Assembly: GCA_022771265.1 (NCBI GenBank)
Contig: JALFCG010000053.1
Location: forward strand, 1 to 39,272
DNA: 39,272 bases
Direction of reading: 5' to 3'
DNA from: Prevotella sp.
GTDB lineage: Bacteria; Bacteroidota; Bacteroidia; Bacteroidales; Bacteroidaceae
Shown: positions 1 through 7,920 of the stretch, one piece after another
How the letters are laid out: the number at the start of each line of letters is the position of its first letter
Numbering within the stretch: position 1 is the first letter of the stretch
Notes under the pieces: generated by a model
Told to the model about the DNA's origin: nothing
Database searches by the model: none
Seen by the model: only the letters and a program-made list of their open reading frames with translations
Made by a program: the position numbers and the translations under genes

Positions 1-50
1 GTTTTCTAATTGCAACACTAAGATAAGTGAAAAATCTGACACGGCAAAAT

Positions 51-75
51 CCTGGGCAACTTTTTGTTGCTCAGG
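51..75. other. Short hairpin in leading non-coding stretch
   Basis: Arms 51-60 (CCTGGGCAAC) and 66-75 (GTTGCTCAGG) pair over 10 bp with one G-T wobble around a TTTTT loop. No T-run follows on the plus strand, so a terminator role is not clear. The rest of 1-163 shows no convincing gene; a 10-codon ATG frame at 118-150 has no support. Confidence 0.4.
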
Positions 76-163
76 AACTTATAAATTAATTTAAATCAAA
101 GTTTTGCGGAATTAAGGATGAATAAGACGATAAGTAGTCAACCTAAATAGTTAAACTACAATC

Positions 164-194
164 ACGGTTGTTTCAAGGCTTTTGAGACAACCGT
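164..194. repeat. 13-bp inverted repeat (hairpin)
   Basis: Arm 164-176 (ACGGTTGTTTCAA) pairs with 182-194 (TTGAGACAACCGT), one mismatch, 5-nt loop. Its right end runs straight into the palindromic repeats that follow. It lies downstream of the minus-strand gene ending at 284, but lacks a T-run in that direction. Confidence 0.55.
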
Positions 195-270
195 TCCATA
201 GTTATGGTTACGAGTGTTCCATAGTTATGGAACGGTCATCTCAACAGTTGTGGAACGACCGTCCCAACTG
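193..270. repeat. Cluster of GTTCCATAGTTATGGAAC-type palindromic repeats
   Basis: GTTCCATAGTTATGG occurs at 193-207 and again at 216-230. The second copy extends to a perfect palindrome, GTTCCATA-GT-TATGGAAC, at 216-233. A diverged third unit (CAGTTGTGGAACG) follows at about 245-257, and CAGTTG/CAACTG close a further inverted repeat up to about 270. The structure is repetitive and non-coding. It could be an extragenic palindromic element or a set of protein-binding sites. Confidence 0.6.
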
Positions 271-283
271 CGTTTCTTGCAGG

Positions 284-712
284 TTAATAACTAAGGATGT
301 ATTCGTCGAAAAGATTGTCAGTGTCGTAGCCATACTTTCGGAACACGGCGGCAATGCGTTTCTGCTCTTCCTCCGAGATGAGCCTTTCACCGTTTATGCA
401 GCGGTAGTAGCTGCTTCTCCCGCCTAGTATTCCCTTCACGGCACCTTTTATTGTCCCGTAGTGTTTCATTTTGACCTCATCGTAGATGTGTGTCGCACCC
501 TTTGCGTAGCGCTTTATCACAGCCTCGGAGAACATGTCACATTCGCCGTTCTCCTTCAACGACGAAGGCATCACAGTGCTTCCGTACTCTTTTTGGTCGC
601 CCATCATCTCGTACGCCAAGTGTTTCACACATTTGTCTGCCCTTGGGCATCCTTCGAGGAAGCACATCGTGATGTTCGTCCCAAGGTTCTTAATCAATTC
701 TTTATTTTCCAT
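284..712 (-). CDS. DUF6078-like small cysteine-containing protein
   Basis: A 142-residue soluble protein with no signal peptide or membrane segment. Near the N-terminus it has a compact cysteine cluster, C17, C22, C28 and H31 (core GCPRADKCVKH), which could bind a metal. A basic middle contains a GGRSSYYRC segment and the C-terminus is acidic. From memory this matches DUF6078, a family of unknown function in Bacteroidetes; the family name is recalled, not computed. Its own promoter sits 22 bp upstream and it appears monocistronic. No function can be assigned. Coding is supported by the clear minus-strand promoter and plausible composition; the plus-strand frames over it have neither. Confidence 0.75.
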   Translation of the reverse strand: MENKELIKNLGTNITMCFLEGCPRADKCVKHLAYEMMGDQKEYGSTVMPSSLKENGECDMFSEAVIKRYAKGATHIYDEVKMKHYGTIKGAVKGILGGRSSYYRCINGERLISEEEQKRIAAVFRKYGYDTDNLFDEYILSY

Positions 713-733
713 AGGTTATAGAGTTTTTCCTTG

Positions 734-741
734 CAAATATA
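734..741 (-). promoter_or_regulatory. Bacteroidetes -7 element for the DUF6078-like gene
   Basis: On the minus strand TATATTTG fits the TAnnTTTG -7 consensus and lies 22 bp before the start codon at 712. Confidence 0.6.
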
Positions 742-844
742 CAACAAAAACAGCGGAAAAGCAAGAAAAAATGGCAGAAAAATTACAATCATCGTCATCA
801 AAAAGCCCTATAATGATGCGGTCTAAACCCCTTTTTCACAACAT

Positions 845-906
845 CTGTCACCACAGTGTAAAGCCAATGCGCTGATAACCAAATATTTAACAAGTCGAGG
901 TGACAG
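845..906. repeat. 8-bp inverted repeat beside the IS remnant
   Basis: CTGTCACC (845-852) and GGTGACAG (899-906) are exact inverted repeats 46 nt apart, 26 bp left of the deleted IS element. The surrounding non-coding stretch 742-932 has no gene I can support. Confidence 0.4.
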
Positions 907-932
907 TGATAGACGTTATGCAACCTTTTATA

Positions 933-1205
933 ATTCTGTGCCAATTTAGGGGGAGAATATTGTGTTTATACTCTTACTTCGAATGTCTTTAAAATAGTAT
1001 TATTTGCAGCAAAACTTTTGTGAACTTGACATGAAAGCTGTAAAGGTGGCTTGCAGCGAATACTACAACAACGGTCCAATGGAGGGGACGGTAAATAAAA
1101 TCAAGGCTATTAAAGGATCGATGTTCAACAGGACAGGTGAACAATTGCTCAGGGCGAAAATAATTTATGCTAACTACTTACAATCCCCCTAAATTGGCAC
1201 AGAAT
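933..1205 (+). mobile_element. Internally deleted ISL3-family element (MITE-like, 273 bp)
   Basis: Perfect 22-bp terminal inverted repeats bound the element: 933-954 on the left (ATTCTGTGCC...TTTAGGGGGA) and its exact reverse complement at 1184-1205. Between them is only the last ~60 codons of an ISL3-type transposase, whose stop codon lies inside the right repeat, as in compact IS elements. Most of the transposase gene is therefore gone while both ends are intact. That is the architecture of a non-autonomous element that a full-length relative could move. The 8-bp flanks (CTTTTATA left, CCATTGTT right) do not match, so no target duplication is visible. Confidence 0.85.
1004..1192 (+). pseudogene. 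C-terminal fragment of ISL3-family transposase
   Basis: About 62 in-frame codons resemble the C-terminal end of the DDE transposase of ISL3 elements. The diagnostic stretch is NNGPMEGTVNKIKAIKGSM followed by a LLRAKI segment, matching the family pattern NGxxEGxxNxxKxxKRxMYGRxxxxLLRxR. An in-frame stop at 995-997 ends homology on the 5' side, so the DNA-binding and most catalytic parts, normally around 400 residues in all, are missing. The only possible start is a TTG. It cannot be a functional transposase. Confidence 0.8.
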
Positions 1206-1219
1206 CCATTGTTGCAAAT

Positions 1220-1870
1220 TCATACGAATATAATTTTCTTTGCGCTCCTTAGATGTCGGTCAAGGTCAGACTTGTCGGCAAGGAATATCTTCAGCGACCT
1301 CACTCTCGGGAAACGGTTGAAGAAAGGGTCGTCGGTAATCCACCACTCGCTGCTCTTGAGTTTGAATGCCAGTGGCAGCTGCTTCCTGAACAGCGCTACT
1401 TTAGGTTTTGCCACACAGGTTACGCCCCATCGGCCGTCGTCGAACAGTGACACGCAGACATAATGGACGGAAGGCTTGGCTGTTGAAGAGGCTGACGAGA
1501 GGCCATCGCGTTTCGAGATGGAGATGTGACGGCCGAACCTATTGTTGATGTCGTTCATTTTCGCCCTGAACAGCACACCGTGGGCTGAAGAGTCTTTCTG
1601 CTGGTTGTAAAGAATGCTGTAGTGAATCATCTCATGGATGAGCACATCGTCAAGCTCGTCTTCGGGAAGGTCGTATTGTCCGCTGACGACGAGTTTGAAG
1701 CCAGAGAATCTCGTTTTACCAAACAACGTCCTGCTTTTCTTGAAATACAATCCTCCCATCGCCCTCCTTGCAGATCCTATCGAGATGGGCAGCAAAGGCA
1801 ATGTCCCTCCAAACATAAGGTTGTTATAGGTCTCGAACTTCTGTTGCAGATATTCAACCGATGCTTTCAT
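1220..1870 (-). CDS. SprT-like zinc metalloprotease domain protein
   Basis: A 216-residue protein from the ATG at 1870. It carries HEMIHYS (H79, E80, H83) and a downstream SAHG with H97, the HExxH plus third-histidine pattern of SprT/Spartan-type metallopeptidases. The N-terminal YLQQKFETYNNLMFGG segment is also typical of the family. The usual C-terminal CxxC zinc ribbon is absent; the last ~90 residues are instead basic and aromatic. An in-frame ATG at 1906 would lengthen the overlap with the upstream nucleosidase gene from 17 to 53 nt, so the inner start is preferred. The two genes are probably co-transcribed. SprT proteins in bacteria are poorly characterised; eukaryotic Spartan removes DNA-protein crosslinks, but that role is not shown here. 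Confidence 0.8.
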   Translation of the reverse strand: MKASVEYLQQKFETYNNLMFGGTLPLLPISIGSARRAMGGLYFKKSRTLFGKTRFSGFKLVVSGQYDLPEDELDDVLIHEMIHYSILYNQQKDSSAHGVLFRAKMNDINNRFGRHISISKRDGLSSASSTAKPSVHYVCVSLFDDGRWGVTCVAKPKVALFRKQLPLAFKLKSSEWWITDDPFFNRFPRVRSLKIFLADKSDLDRHLRSAKKIIFV

Positions 1871-2570
1871 CGCAAAGTTTTTCCAGAAAACGTCTTGTCG
1901 TTGCAAAAGAGTTGTCGGCGACAGTGTCCCAGAAGTCGTGGTATTGTGAAGCCTTGTTGTCCTTCAGTGGAATGTCGCTGATGACACGGAAAGAGATGAA
2001 CTCCACACCGTATTTATAGCATGTCTGTGCAATGGCGGCTGACTCCATGTCAACGGCGACAGCATCAGGGAAATGGCTGACTATTTCACGCATCTTTTCT
2101 TTTGAGTCAACAAACCAGTCGCCGGTGACGAAAAGTCCAGAATGAATCGTCGGACAACCTTCCGCGTTGAGACTGAGGGCTTTCTTGACAAGCGCGTCGG
2201 GTGAGGAATAGCGTGGAGGCATGCCTTGAACCTGCCCGAAGACGGTTTTCCCGATGGCTTCACCGCAATAGACGTCGTGGTAAGCCAGCTCTGTGCTGAC
2301 CACGACGTCCTGCACATCCATCGTCGTCTGTCCACCTCCGGCGCAACCGGTTGAGATGACCAGTTGTGGCTTGAATCGTCTGATTAATTCCGTTGTGCCG
2401 ATGGCGGCATTTACCTTTCCGATGCCACACTGGTGAAGTATGATGGTGTTGCTTCCCATTTCCCCTGTGATGAAAGACCTTCCGTCTTCCACCTCGGTGT
2501 CAAGGTTGGAAAGCAGTGAACTGATGCGACGGAACTCCTTGTCCATCGCGATGATAATGCCTATTCTCAT
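1854..2570 (-). CDS. mtnN: 5'-methylthioadenosine/S-adenosylhomocysteine nucleosidase
   Basis: Splits adenine from methylthioadenosine and S-adenosylhomocysteine, recycling methionine and removing inhibitors of methyltransferases. The 238 residues follow the PNP/UDP phosphorylase fold. E12 matches the catalytic glutamate of the E. coli enzyme, VAVDMESAA supplies the ribose-binding M175/E176, and RVISD supplies the catalytic D199. The STGCAGG loop (73-79) is the usual glycine-rich motif. Length is normal. A TAccTTTG promoter lies just upstream, divergent from the yfhO promoter. The 3' end overlaps the SprT-like gene by 17 nt, implying one transcript. Confidence 0.93.
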   Translation of the reverse strand: MRIGIIIAMDKEFRRISSLLSNLDTEVEDGRSFITGEMGSNTIILHQCGIGKVNAAIGTTELIRRFKPQLVISTGCAGGGQTTMDVQDVVVSTELAYHDVYCGEAIGKTVFGQVQGMPPRYSSPDALVKKALSLNAEGCPTIHSGLFVTGDWFVDSKEKMREIVSHFPDAVAVDMESAAIAQTCYKYGVEFISFRVISDIPLKDNKASQYHDFWDTVADNSFATTRRFLEKLCDESIG

Positions 2571-2593
2571 TGTGTAAAAATCAATTGTTTTTG

Positions 2594-2601
2594 CAAAGGT
2601 A
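2594..2601 (-). promoter_or_regulatory. -7 element for mtnN-SprT operon
   Basis: Minus-strand TACCTTTG followed by C, 23 bp before the mtnN start, fits the Bacteroidetes -7 consensus. Confidence 0.65.
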
Positions 2602-2638
2602 ACACAATTATTTTATAAAAACACCTTTTTTTATAATA

Positions 2639-2666
2639 ATTCTTCATTCTTCATTCTTCATTCTTC
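2639..2666 (+). repeat. Four tandem ATTCTTC heptamers upstream of yfhO promoter
   Basis: Four perfect 7-bp copies at 2639-2666 are followed by ATTTTT and then the -7 element at 2678. The repeat occupies the -20 to -50 region of the promoter, so copy-number change would alter promoter spacing or upstream context. Confidence 0.8.
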
Positions 2667-2677
2667 ATTTTTCTTAT

Positions 2678-2685
2678 TAACTTTG
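2678..2685 (+). promoter_or_regulatory. -7 element for yfhO
   Basis: TAACTTTG followed by CACCCC, 34 bp before the start codon; a strong match to TAnnTTTG. No TTG at -33: the heptamer repeat sits there instead. Confidence 0.7.
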
Positions 2686-2719
2686 CACCCCAAAAGAGTA
2701 AAGTATATACAACAAAAAT

Positions 2720-5203
2720 ATGAAATCATTAAAGAAATGTTTGCCAGACCTCTTGGCAGTGATACTATTTGCGGTGTTGGCATACGCCTATTTCTTCCCC
2801 GCCGTTACCGAGGGACGAATACTCTATCGCCATGACTCTGCCGCAAGCAAGGGAATGGGACAGGAAATGTCGGAATACCGCCAACGGACCGGAGAGACAA
2901 CACGTTGGACAAACGCCTTGTTCGGAGGAATGCCAACTTACCAGATGTCGCCTGCTTACGACAGTGGAAAGGTGCTTGACCAGGTTGCCAATGCCTATCA
3001 TCTGTGGCTGCCTGACTATGTGTGGTATCTCTTTGCCTACATGCTGGGTTTCTATATCTTGTTACGTGCCTTCGACTTCAGGCAGCATCTCGCAGCCTTG
3101 GGGTCGGTGTTGTGGGCTTTCAGCACTTATTTCCTGATTATCATTGCAGCAGGTCATTACTGGAAGGTGATGGCGCTTGCATATCTGCCTCCGATGATTG
3201 CGGGCATTGTGCTTGCCTATCGCGGAAAATACCTCTGGGGATTTGTCGTCACTGCCATCTTCGCAGCCCTTGAGGTGCAGGCTAACCATGTGCAGATGAC
3301 CTATTACTACCTGTTCCTCATACTGTTTATGATTGTAGCCTACCTTGTCGAGGCAATAAAGGAAAAACGGATGGCTCACTTTGCCAAGGCCACTGCAGTG
3401 TGTGCGGCGGGAGCTGTGATAGGAATATGCATCAACCTGCCAAACCTCTATCACACGTGGGAATACAGCAAAGAGTCGATGAGAGGAAAGAGTGAACTGG
3501 TGAAGAAAAATACAGCCAACCAAACCTCAAGCGGGCTTGACCGTGACTATATCACCCAGTGGAGCTATGGTGTTGACGAGACATGGACATTGCTCATTCC
3601 AAATGCCAAGGGAGGTGCGTCGGTGCCGCTTTCGATGAGCGAGACGGCTATGGAGCACGCTGACAACATTTATCTCCCCATCTACCAGCAACTCGGGCAG
3701 TATTGGGGAGAGCAACCGGGAACGAGCGGCCCCGTATATGTAGGAGCCTTCGTCATGTTCCTCTTCGTGCTGAGTCTCTTTGTTGTAAAAGGACCGCTGA
3801 AGTGGGCTCTCCTTGCCGCGACAATCCTCTCGGTGTTGCTCTCGTGGGGACGTAATTTCATGCCGTTCACTGACTTCTTCCTCGACTACATACCGATGTA
3901 TTCGAAGTTCCGCACAGTAGCCTCGATACTTGTAATAGCCGAATTTACCATACCGCTTTTGGCAATGATGGCTTTAAAGAAAGTCGTTGAACAGCCGGAG
4001 CTGCTCACGATAAAAATAAAATATGTGTATGTGAGCCTCGCCCTTACCGCAGGTCCATGCCTCCTGTTTATGGCTTTTCCAGGAATGTTTGACTACGTGT
4101 CGTCGTCAGAACTGCAGGCATTGAGCCAGTTCCCTGCCGACCAGCTGCAGCCGCTTCTCAACAACCTTACAGAAATGCGCGAGGCGATATTCGTTGCCGA
4201 CTGCCGACGCTCGCTTATAGTCATCGTCATCGGAGTGTTCTTCCTACTGTTCTTCAAGGCGGGCAAACTGAAGTCAACACCTTTGGTTGCCGCTCTTGTC
4301 GTCCTGTGTGTCATAGACTTGTGGAGCGTCAACAAGCGTTATCTTAACGACTCGATGTTCGTGGAAAAAATTCAGAGAGACCAGCCAATGGAGAAGACTG
4401 CCGCCATTGACCAGATTCTTCACGACAATGCCCTTGACTATCGTGTCCTGAACCTCTCTTCAAACACGTTCAACGAAAACGAGACCTCTTACTACCTGAA
4501 GAGCATCGGCGGATACCATCCTGCCAAGTTGCGCCGCTACCAGGAAGTGATAGACGCCTACATATCAAAAGAGATGCAGCGGCTCTATCCTGCCATCGCC
4601 GAAGCGCAAGGCGACATGACCAAGGTTGCCGGTGACAGCATCTTCCCGGTTCTTGACATGCTTAACACAAAGTATTTCATCTTGCCATTGGAAGGAGGGC
4701 AGACGGTGCCGGTGAAGAACCCGTATGCATTTGGTAATGCATGGCTGGTTGACCGCGTGACATACGTGGACAATGCCAACGAGGAACTGTCGTCGTTAGG
4801 GAAAATCGACCTCCGCCACGAGGCAGTGGCAGACAAACGTTTTGAAAACGTGTTGGGCAACAGTGACTTGCAGGACGGTGAGAGCGTGGTGAAGATATTG
4901 TCGTATGAGCCAAACCACCTAACTTATGAAGTATCGACACAGAAGGGCGGAGTAGTAGTGTTCTCGGAAAATTATTATCCGGGATGGACTGCCACTGTCG
5001 ATGGAGAACCCGTAGAAGTGGGAAGGGTCAACTACATCCTTCGCGCCATCAAGGTGAAGCCGGGAACGCACAAGGTAGAACTGTCTTTCTTCCCCTCAAC
5101 GGTCAAGACGACAGAGAATATTGCATATATAGCATACGTTATCCTCTTGGTTGTAATCCTTGCAATCGCTTTTTGGGGATGGCGCAGAAAAAAGACATGG
5201 TAA
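2720..5203 (+). CDS. YfhO family polytopic membrane protein
   Basis: An 827-residue integral membrane protein. After an N-terminal membrane helix (about 9-28) comes a conserved loop with RHDSAASKG and NALFGGMPTYQ, then roughly a dozen hydrophobic helices to about residue 540. A long extracytoplasmic domain (about 545-790) follows, and a final helix near 800-820 ends in a basic RRKK tail. This is the layout of YfhO proteins, GT-C-like membrane enzymes; Gram-positive YfhO acts in glycosylation of lipoteichoic acid. In Bacteroidetes the substrate is unknown, and glycan transfer to a lipid or cell-surface polymer is inference. It stands alone, with its own promoter and a strong terminator. Confidence 0.85.
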   Translation: MKSLKKCLPDLLAVILFAVLAYAYFFPAVTEGRILYRHDSAASKGMGQEMSEYRQRTGETTRWTNALFGGMPTYQMSPAYDSGKVLDQVANAYHLWLPDYVWYLFAYMLGFYILLRAFDFRQHLAALGSVLWAFSTYFLIIIAAGHYWKVMALAYLPPMIAGIVLAYRGKYLWGFVVTAIFAALEVQANHVQMTYYYLFLILFMIVAYLVEAIKEKRMAHFAKATAVCAAGAVIGICINLPNLYHTWEYSKESMRGKSELVKKNTANQTSSGLDRDYITQWSYGVDETWTLLIPNAKGGASVPLSMSETAMEHADNIYLPIYQQLGQYWGEQPGTSGPVYVGAFVMFLFVLSLFVVKGPLKWALLAATILSVLLSWGRNFMPFTDFFLDYIPMYSKFRTVASILVIAEFTIPLLAMMALKKVVEQPELLTIKIKYVYVSLALTAGPCLLFMAFPGMFDYVSSSELQALSQFPADQLQPLLNNLTEMREAIFVADCRRSLIVIVIGVFFLLFFKAGKLKSTPLVAALVVLCVIDLWSVNKRYLNDSMFVEKIQRDQPMEKTAAIDQILHDNALDYRVLNLSSNTFNENETSYYLKSIGGYHPAKLRRYQEVIDAYISKEMQRLYPAIAEAQGDMTKVAGDSIFPVLDMLNTKYFILPLEGGQTVPVKNPYAFGNAWLVDRVTYVDNANEELSSLGKIDLRHEAVADKRFENVLGNSDLQDGESVVKILSYEPNHLTYEVSTQKGGVVVFSENYYPGWTATVDGEPVEVGRVNYILRAIKVKPGTHKVELSFFPSTVKTTENIAYIAYVILLVVILAIAFWGWRRKKTW

Positions 5204-5259
5204 ACATACTTTTTTTGAAAGGAGGAGAATAGGTTGATTGTCATTAAGTTATCACAATA

Positions 5260-5297
5260 GGAAAACTTTCTTCCCGAAAAACGGAAGAAAGTTTTCC
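5260..5297 (+). terminator. Strong terminator after yfhO
   Basis: A perfect 15-bp inverted repeat, GGAAAACTTTCTTCC (5260-5274) and its complement at 5283-5297, with an 8-nt loop. It is followed by an A-rich run and then TATTTTTTTATT. It separates yfhO from nrdJ. Confidence 0.8.
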
Positions 5298-5330
5298 AAA
5301 AAAATATTTTTTTATTCCAAAAATAATGTG

Positions 5331-5338
5331 TAACTTTG
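5331..5338 (+). promoter_or_regulatory. -7 element for nrdJ, decides the start codon
   Basis: TAACTTTG followed by CC fits the -7 consensus. It overlaps an in-frame ATG at 5326, so that ATG cannot be transcribed from this promoter; translation must begin at 5362. Confidence 0.75.
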
Positions 5339-5361
5339 CCGCCACAATCAATAACAATGTA

Positions 5362-7920
5362 ATGGAATCAAGTAAAACCTTCAGCCACGAAGAAGCAATA
5401 GAGGCTTCTTTGAATTACTTTCATGGCGACGAGTTGGCAGCAAGAGTATGGGTCAACAAGTACGCTATGAAAGACAGCTTCGGCAATATCTATGAAAAAT
5501 CGCCGGAGGATATGCATTGGCGTATAGCTAATGAGATTGCGCGCATCGAGAATAAGTATCCCAATCCGATGCCAGTAGAGAAAATCTTTGAGTTGCTGGA
5601 TCATTTTAAGTACATTATTCCTGCTGGCAGCCCGATGACCGGTATCGGAAACAATCACCAGATAGCATCGCTAAGCAACTGTTTCGTAATCGGACTTGAC
5701 GGCAATGCCGACTCATACGGAGCAATCATGCGCATTGACGAGGAGCAGGTGCAGCTGATGAAACGACGCGGCGGAGTTGGGCATGACCTCTCGCACATCC
5801 GCCCGAAGGGTTCGCCGGTAAACAACTCTGCGCTCACTTCGACAGGGCTTGTGCCGTTTATGGAACGATACAGCAATTCTACCCGTGAGGTAGCACAAGA
5901 CGGACGCCGCGGAGCACTTATGCTCTCTGTCAGCATCAAACATCCTGATTCGGAGGCTTTCATCGACGCAAAGATGACCGAAGGGAAAGTGACCGGCGCC
6001 AATGTGTCAGTGAAAATCGACGATGAGTTCATGAAGGCTGCCATCGACGACAAGCCTTATCATCAGGTTTATCCTATAGGAAGTGACAATCCTGAATGGG
6101 ACAAGGAAATATCAGCACGTAAGCTATGGGAGAAAATTGTGCATAACGCATGGAAGAGTGCTGAGCCAGGCGTGCTGTTCTGGGACACCATACTCCGTGA
6201 AAGCATCCCTGACTGCTATGCCGACCTTGGCTTCCGTACGGTGTCAACAAATCCTTGCGGCGAGATACCTCTTTGTCCGTACGACTCATGCCGCCTTCTT
6301 TCCATCAACCTATATTCATACGTAGTGAATCCTTTCACCAAGGATGCATACTTCGACTATGACCTCTTCCGTGAACATGTAGCTTCGGCACAGCGCCTGA
6401 TGGATGACATCGTTGACCTTGAGCTTGAGAAGATAGAACTCATCATGGAGAAAATCGCCAGTGACCCGCAGACAATGGAAGTCAAAGGCGCAGAGATGCA
6501 TCTTTGGGAAAAAATAAAGCGCAAGAGCGGAATGGGACGACGAACAGGAGTGGGTATCACCGCTGAAGGCGACATGCTCGCAGCCATGGGATTGCGTTAC
6601 GGTACACAAGAGGCTACAGACTTCTCGGTGGAAGTGCACAAGACTCTCGCCTTGAACGCCTACCGCTCGTCAGTGACAATGGCAAAGGAACGTGGGGCCT
6701 TTGAAGTCTATGATGCCAATCGCGAGAAACTCAACCCGTTCATCAACCGCATCAAGGATGCTGATCCGTCGCTTTATGAGGACATGGTGAAATATGGACG
6801 ACGCAACATCGCCTGTCTCACTATAGCCCCGACAGGCACAACGTCGCTGATGACACAGACAACCAGCGGTATCGAGCCTGTGTTCATGCCTGTATATAAA
6901 CGCCGCCGCAAGGTAAATCCCAATGACGAGGCGGTGCATGTTGACTATGTTGACGAGGTGGGCGACTCTTTTGAGGAATATATCGTCTATCACAGCAAGT
7001 TCATGAAATGGATGGAAGTTAACGGCATAGACACTTCAAAGCGTTATTCACAGGAAGAGATAGACCAGCTGGTGGCACGCTCACCTTATTATAAAGCAAC
7101 AGCCAACGACGTTGACTGGCTCATGAAGGTGAAGATGCAGGGAGCTATACAGAAGTGGGTTGACCATTCCATCAGCGTCACTGTCAACTTGCCAAACGAT
7201 GTTGACGAGGCTCTTGTCAACCGCCTCTATGTGGAGGCTTGGCGCTCTGGTTGCAAGGGATGTACCATCTATCGTGACGGTAGCCGCAGCGGTGTGATGA
7301 TTGCAGTGTCAAATAAAGACAAGGACAAAAAAGCGACAAAGAACGAACCATTGCCTTGCAAGCAGCCGGAAGTGACAGAAACACGCCCGCAGGTGCTTGA
7401 CTGCGATGTAGTGCGCTTCCAGAACAACAAGGAAAAATGGGTCGCTTTCGTCGGTCTTCTAAACGGCTATCCTTACGAGATATTCACAGGTCTGCAGGAC
7501 GACGACGAAGGAATAGTACTTCCAAAGACTGTTACCAAGGGAAAGATTATCAAGCAGACCGACGAGACTGGCAAGCGTCGCTACGACTTCCAGTTTGAGA
7601 ACAAACGTGGCTATAAGACCACTGTCGAGGGACTGTCGGAAAAGTTTAACCCGGAATACTGGAACTATGCCAAACTCATCAGTGGGGTGCTGCGTTACCG
7701 TATGCCTATCGACCATGTCATAAAGCTCGTGGCTTCACTACAACTGAAGAGCGAGAGCATCAACACTTGGAAGAACGGTGTCGAGCGTGCCTTGAAGAAG
7801 TACATCATTGATGGAACTGAGGCAAAAGGCCAGAAATGTCCGCAGTGCGGTCAGGAGACTCTCGTCTATCAAGAGGGATGTCTCATCTGTAAGAACTGCG
7901 GAGCAAGCAGATGCGGATAA
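5362..7920 (+). CDS. nrdJ: Adenosylcobalamin-dependent (class II) ribonucleotide reductase
   Basis: Reduces ribonucleotides to deoxyribonucleotides using a B12-derived radical, independent of oxygen. From ATG 5362 the protein has 852 residues. SNCFVIG (C107) and NPCGEIPL (C299, E301) give the redox and radical cysteines and catalytic glutamate. APTGTTSLM is the phosphate-binding loop, and GCKGCTIYRDGSRSG marks the end of the barrel. A TSCPD-like domain (around LLNGYPYEIFTG) and a C-terminal four-cysteine zinc ribbon (CPQCG...CKNCG) complete the usual class II layout. The short leader has no obvious cobalamin riboswitch. folB begins on the stop codon (TAATG), so the two are translationally coupled. 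Confidence 0.95.
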   Translation: MESSKTFSHEEAIEASLNYFHGDELAARVWVNKYAMKDSFGNIYEKSPEDMHWRIANEIARIENKYPNPMPVEKIFELLDHFKYIIPAGSPMTGIGNNHQIASLSNCFVIGLDGNADSYGAIMRIDEEQVQLMKRRGGVGHDLSHIRPKGSPVNNSALTSTGLVPFMERYSNSTREVAQDGRRGALMLSVSIKHPDSEAFIDAKMTEGKVTGANVSVKIDDEFMKAAIDDKPYHQVYPIGSDNPEWDKEISARKLWEKIVHNAWKSAEPGVLFWDTILRESIPDCYADLGFRTVSTNPCGEIPLCPYDSCRLLSINLYSYVVNPFTKDAYFDYDLFREHVASAQRLMDDIVDLELEKIELIMEKIASDPQTMEVKGAEMHLWEKIKRKSGMGRRTGVGITAEGDMLAAMGLRYGTQEATDFSVEVHKTLALNAYRSSVTMAKERGAFEVYDANREKLNPFINRIKDADPSLYEDMVKYGRRNIACLTIAPTGTTSLMTQTTSGIEPVFMPVYKRRRKVNPNDEAVHVDYVDEVGDSFEEYIVYHSKFMKWMEVNGIDTSKRYSQEEIDQLVARSPYYKATANDVDWLMKVKMQGAIQKWVDHSISVTVNLPNDVDEALVNRLYVEAWRSGCKGCTIYRDGSRSGVMIAVSNKDKDKKATKNEPLPCKQPEVTETRPQVLDCDVVRFQNNKEKWVAFVGLLNGYPYEIFTGLQDDDEGIVLPKTVTKGKIIKQTDETGKRRYDFQFENKRGYKTTVEGLSEKFNPEYWNYAKLISGVLRYRMPIDHVIKLVASLQLKSESINTWKNGVERALKKYIIDGTEAKGQKCPQCGQETLVYQEGCLICKNCGASRCG

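Noticed and set aside
118..150. Ten-codon frame (MNKTISSQPK) as a leader peptide
   Set aside because: No convincing promoter, no controlled gene downstream on that strand, and very short.
771..875. A 34-codon plus-strand frame upstream of the IS remnant
   Set aside because: No promoter, ribosome site or terminator; it lies in an AT-rich gap next to repeats, and its Ser/Pro-rich composition is not persuasive.
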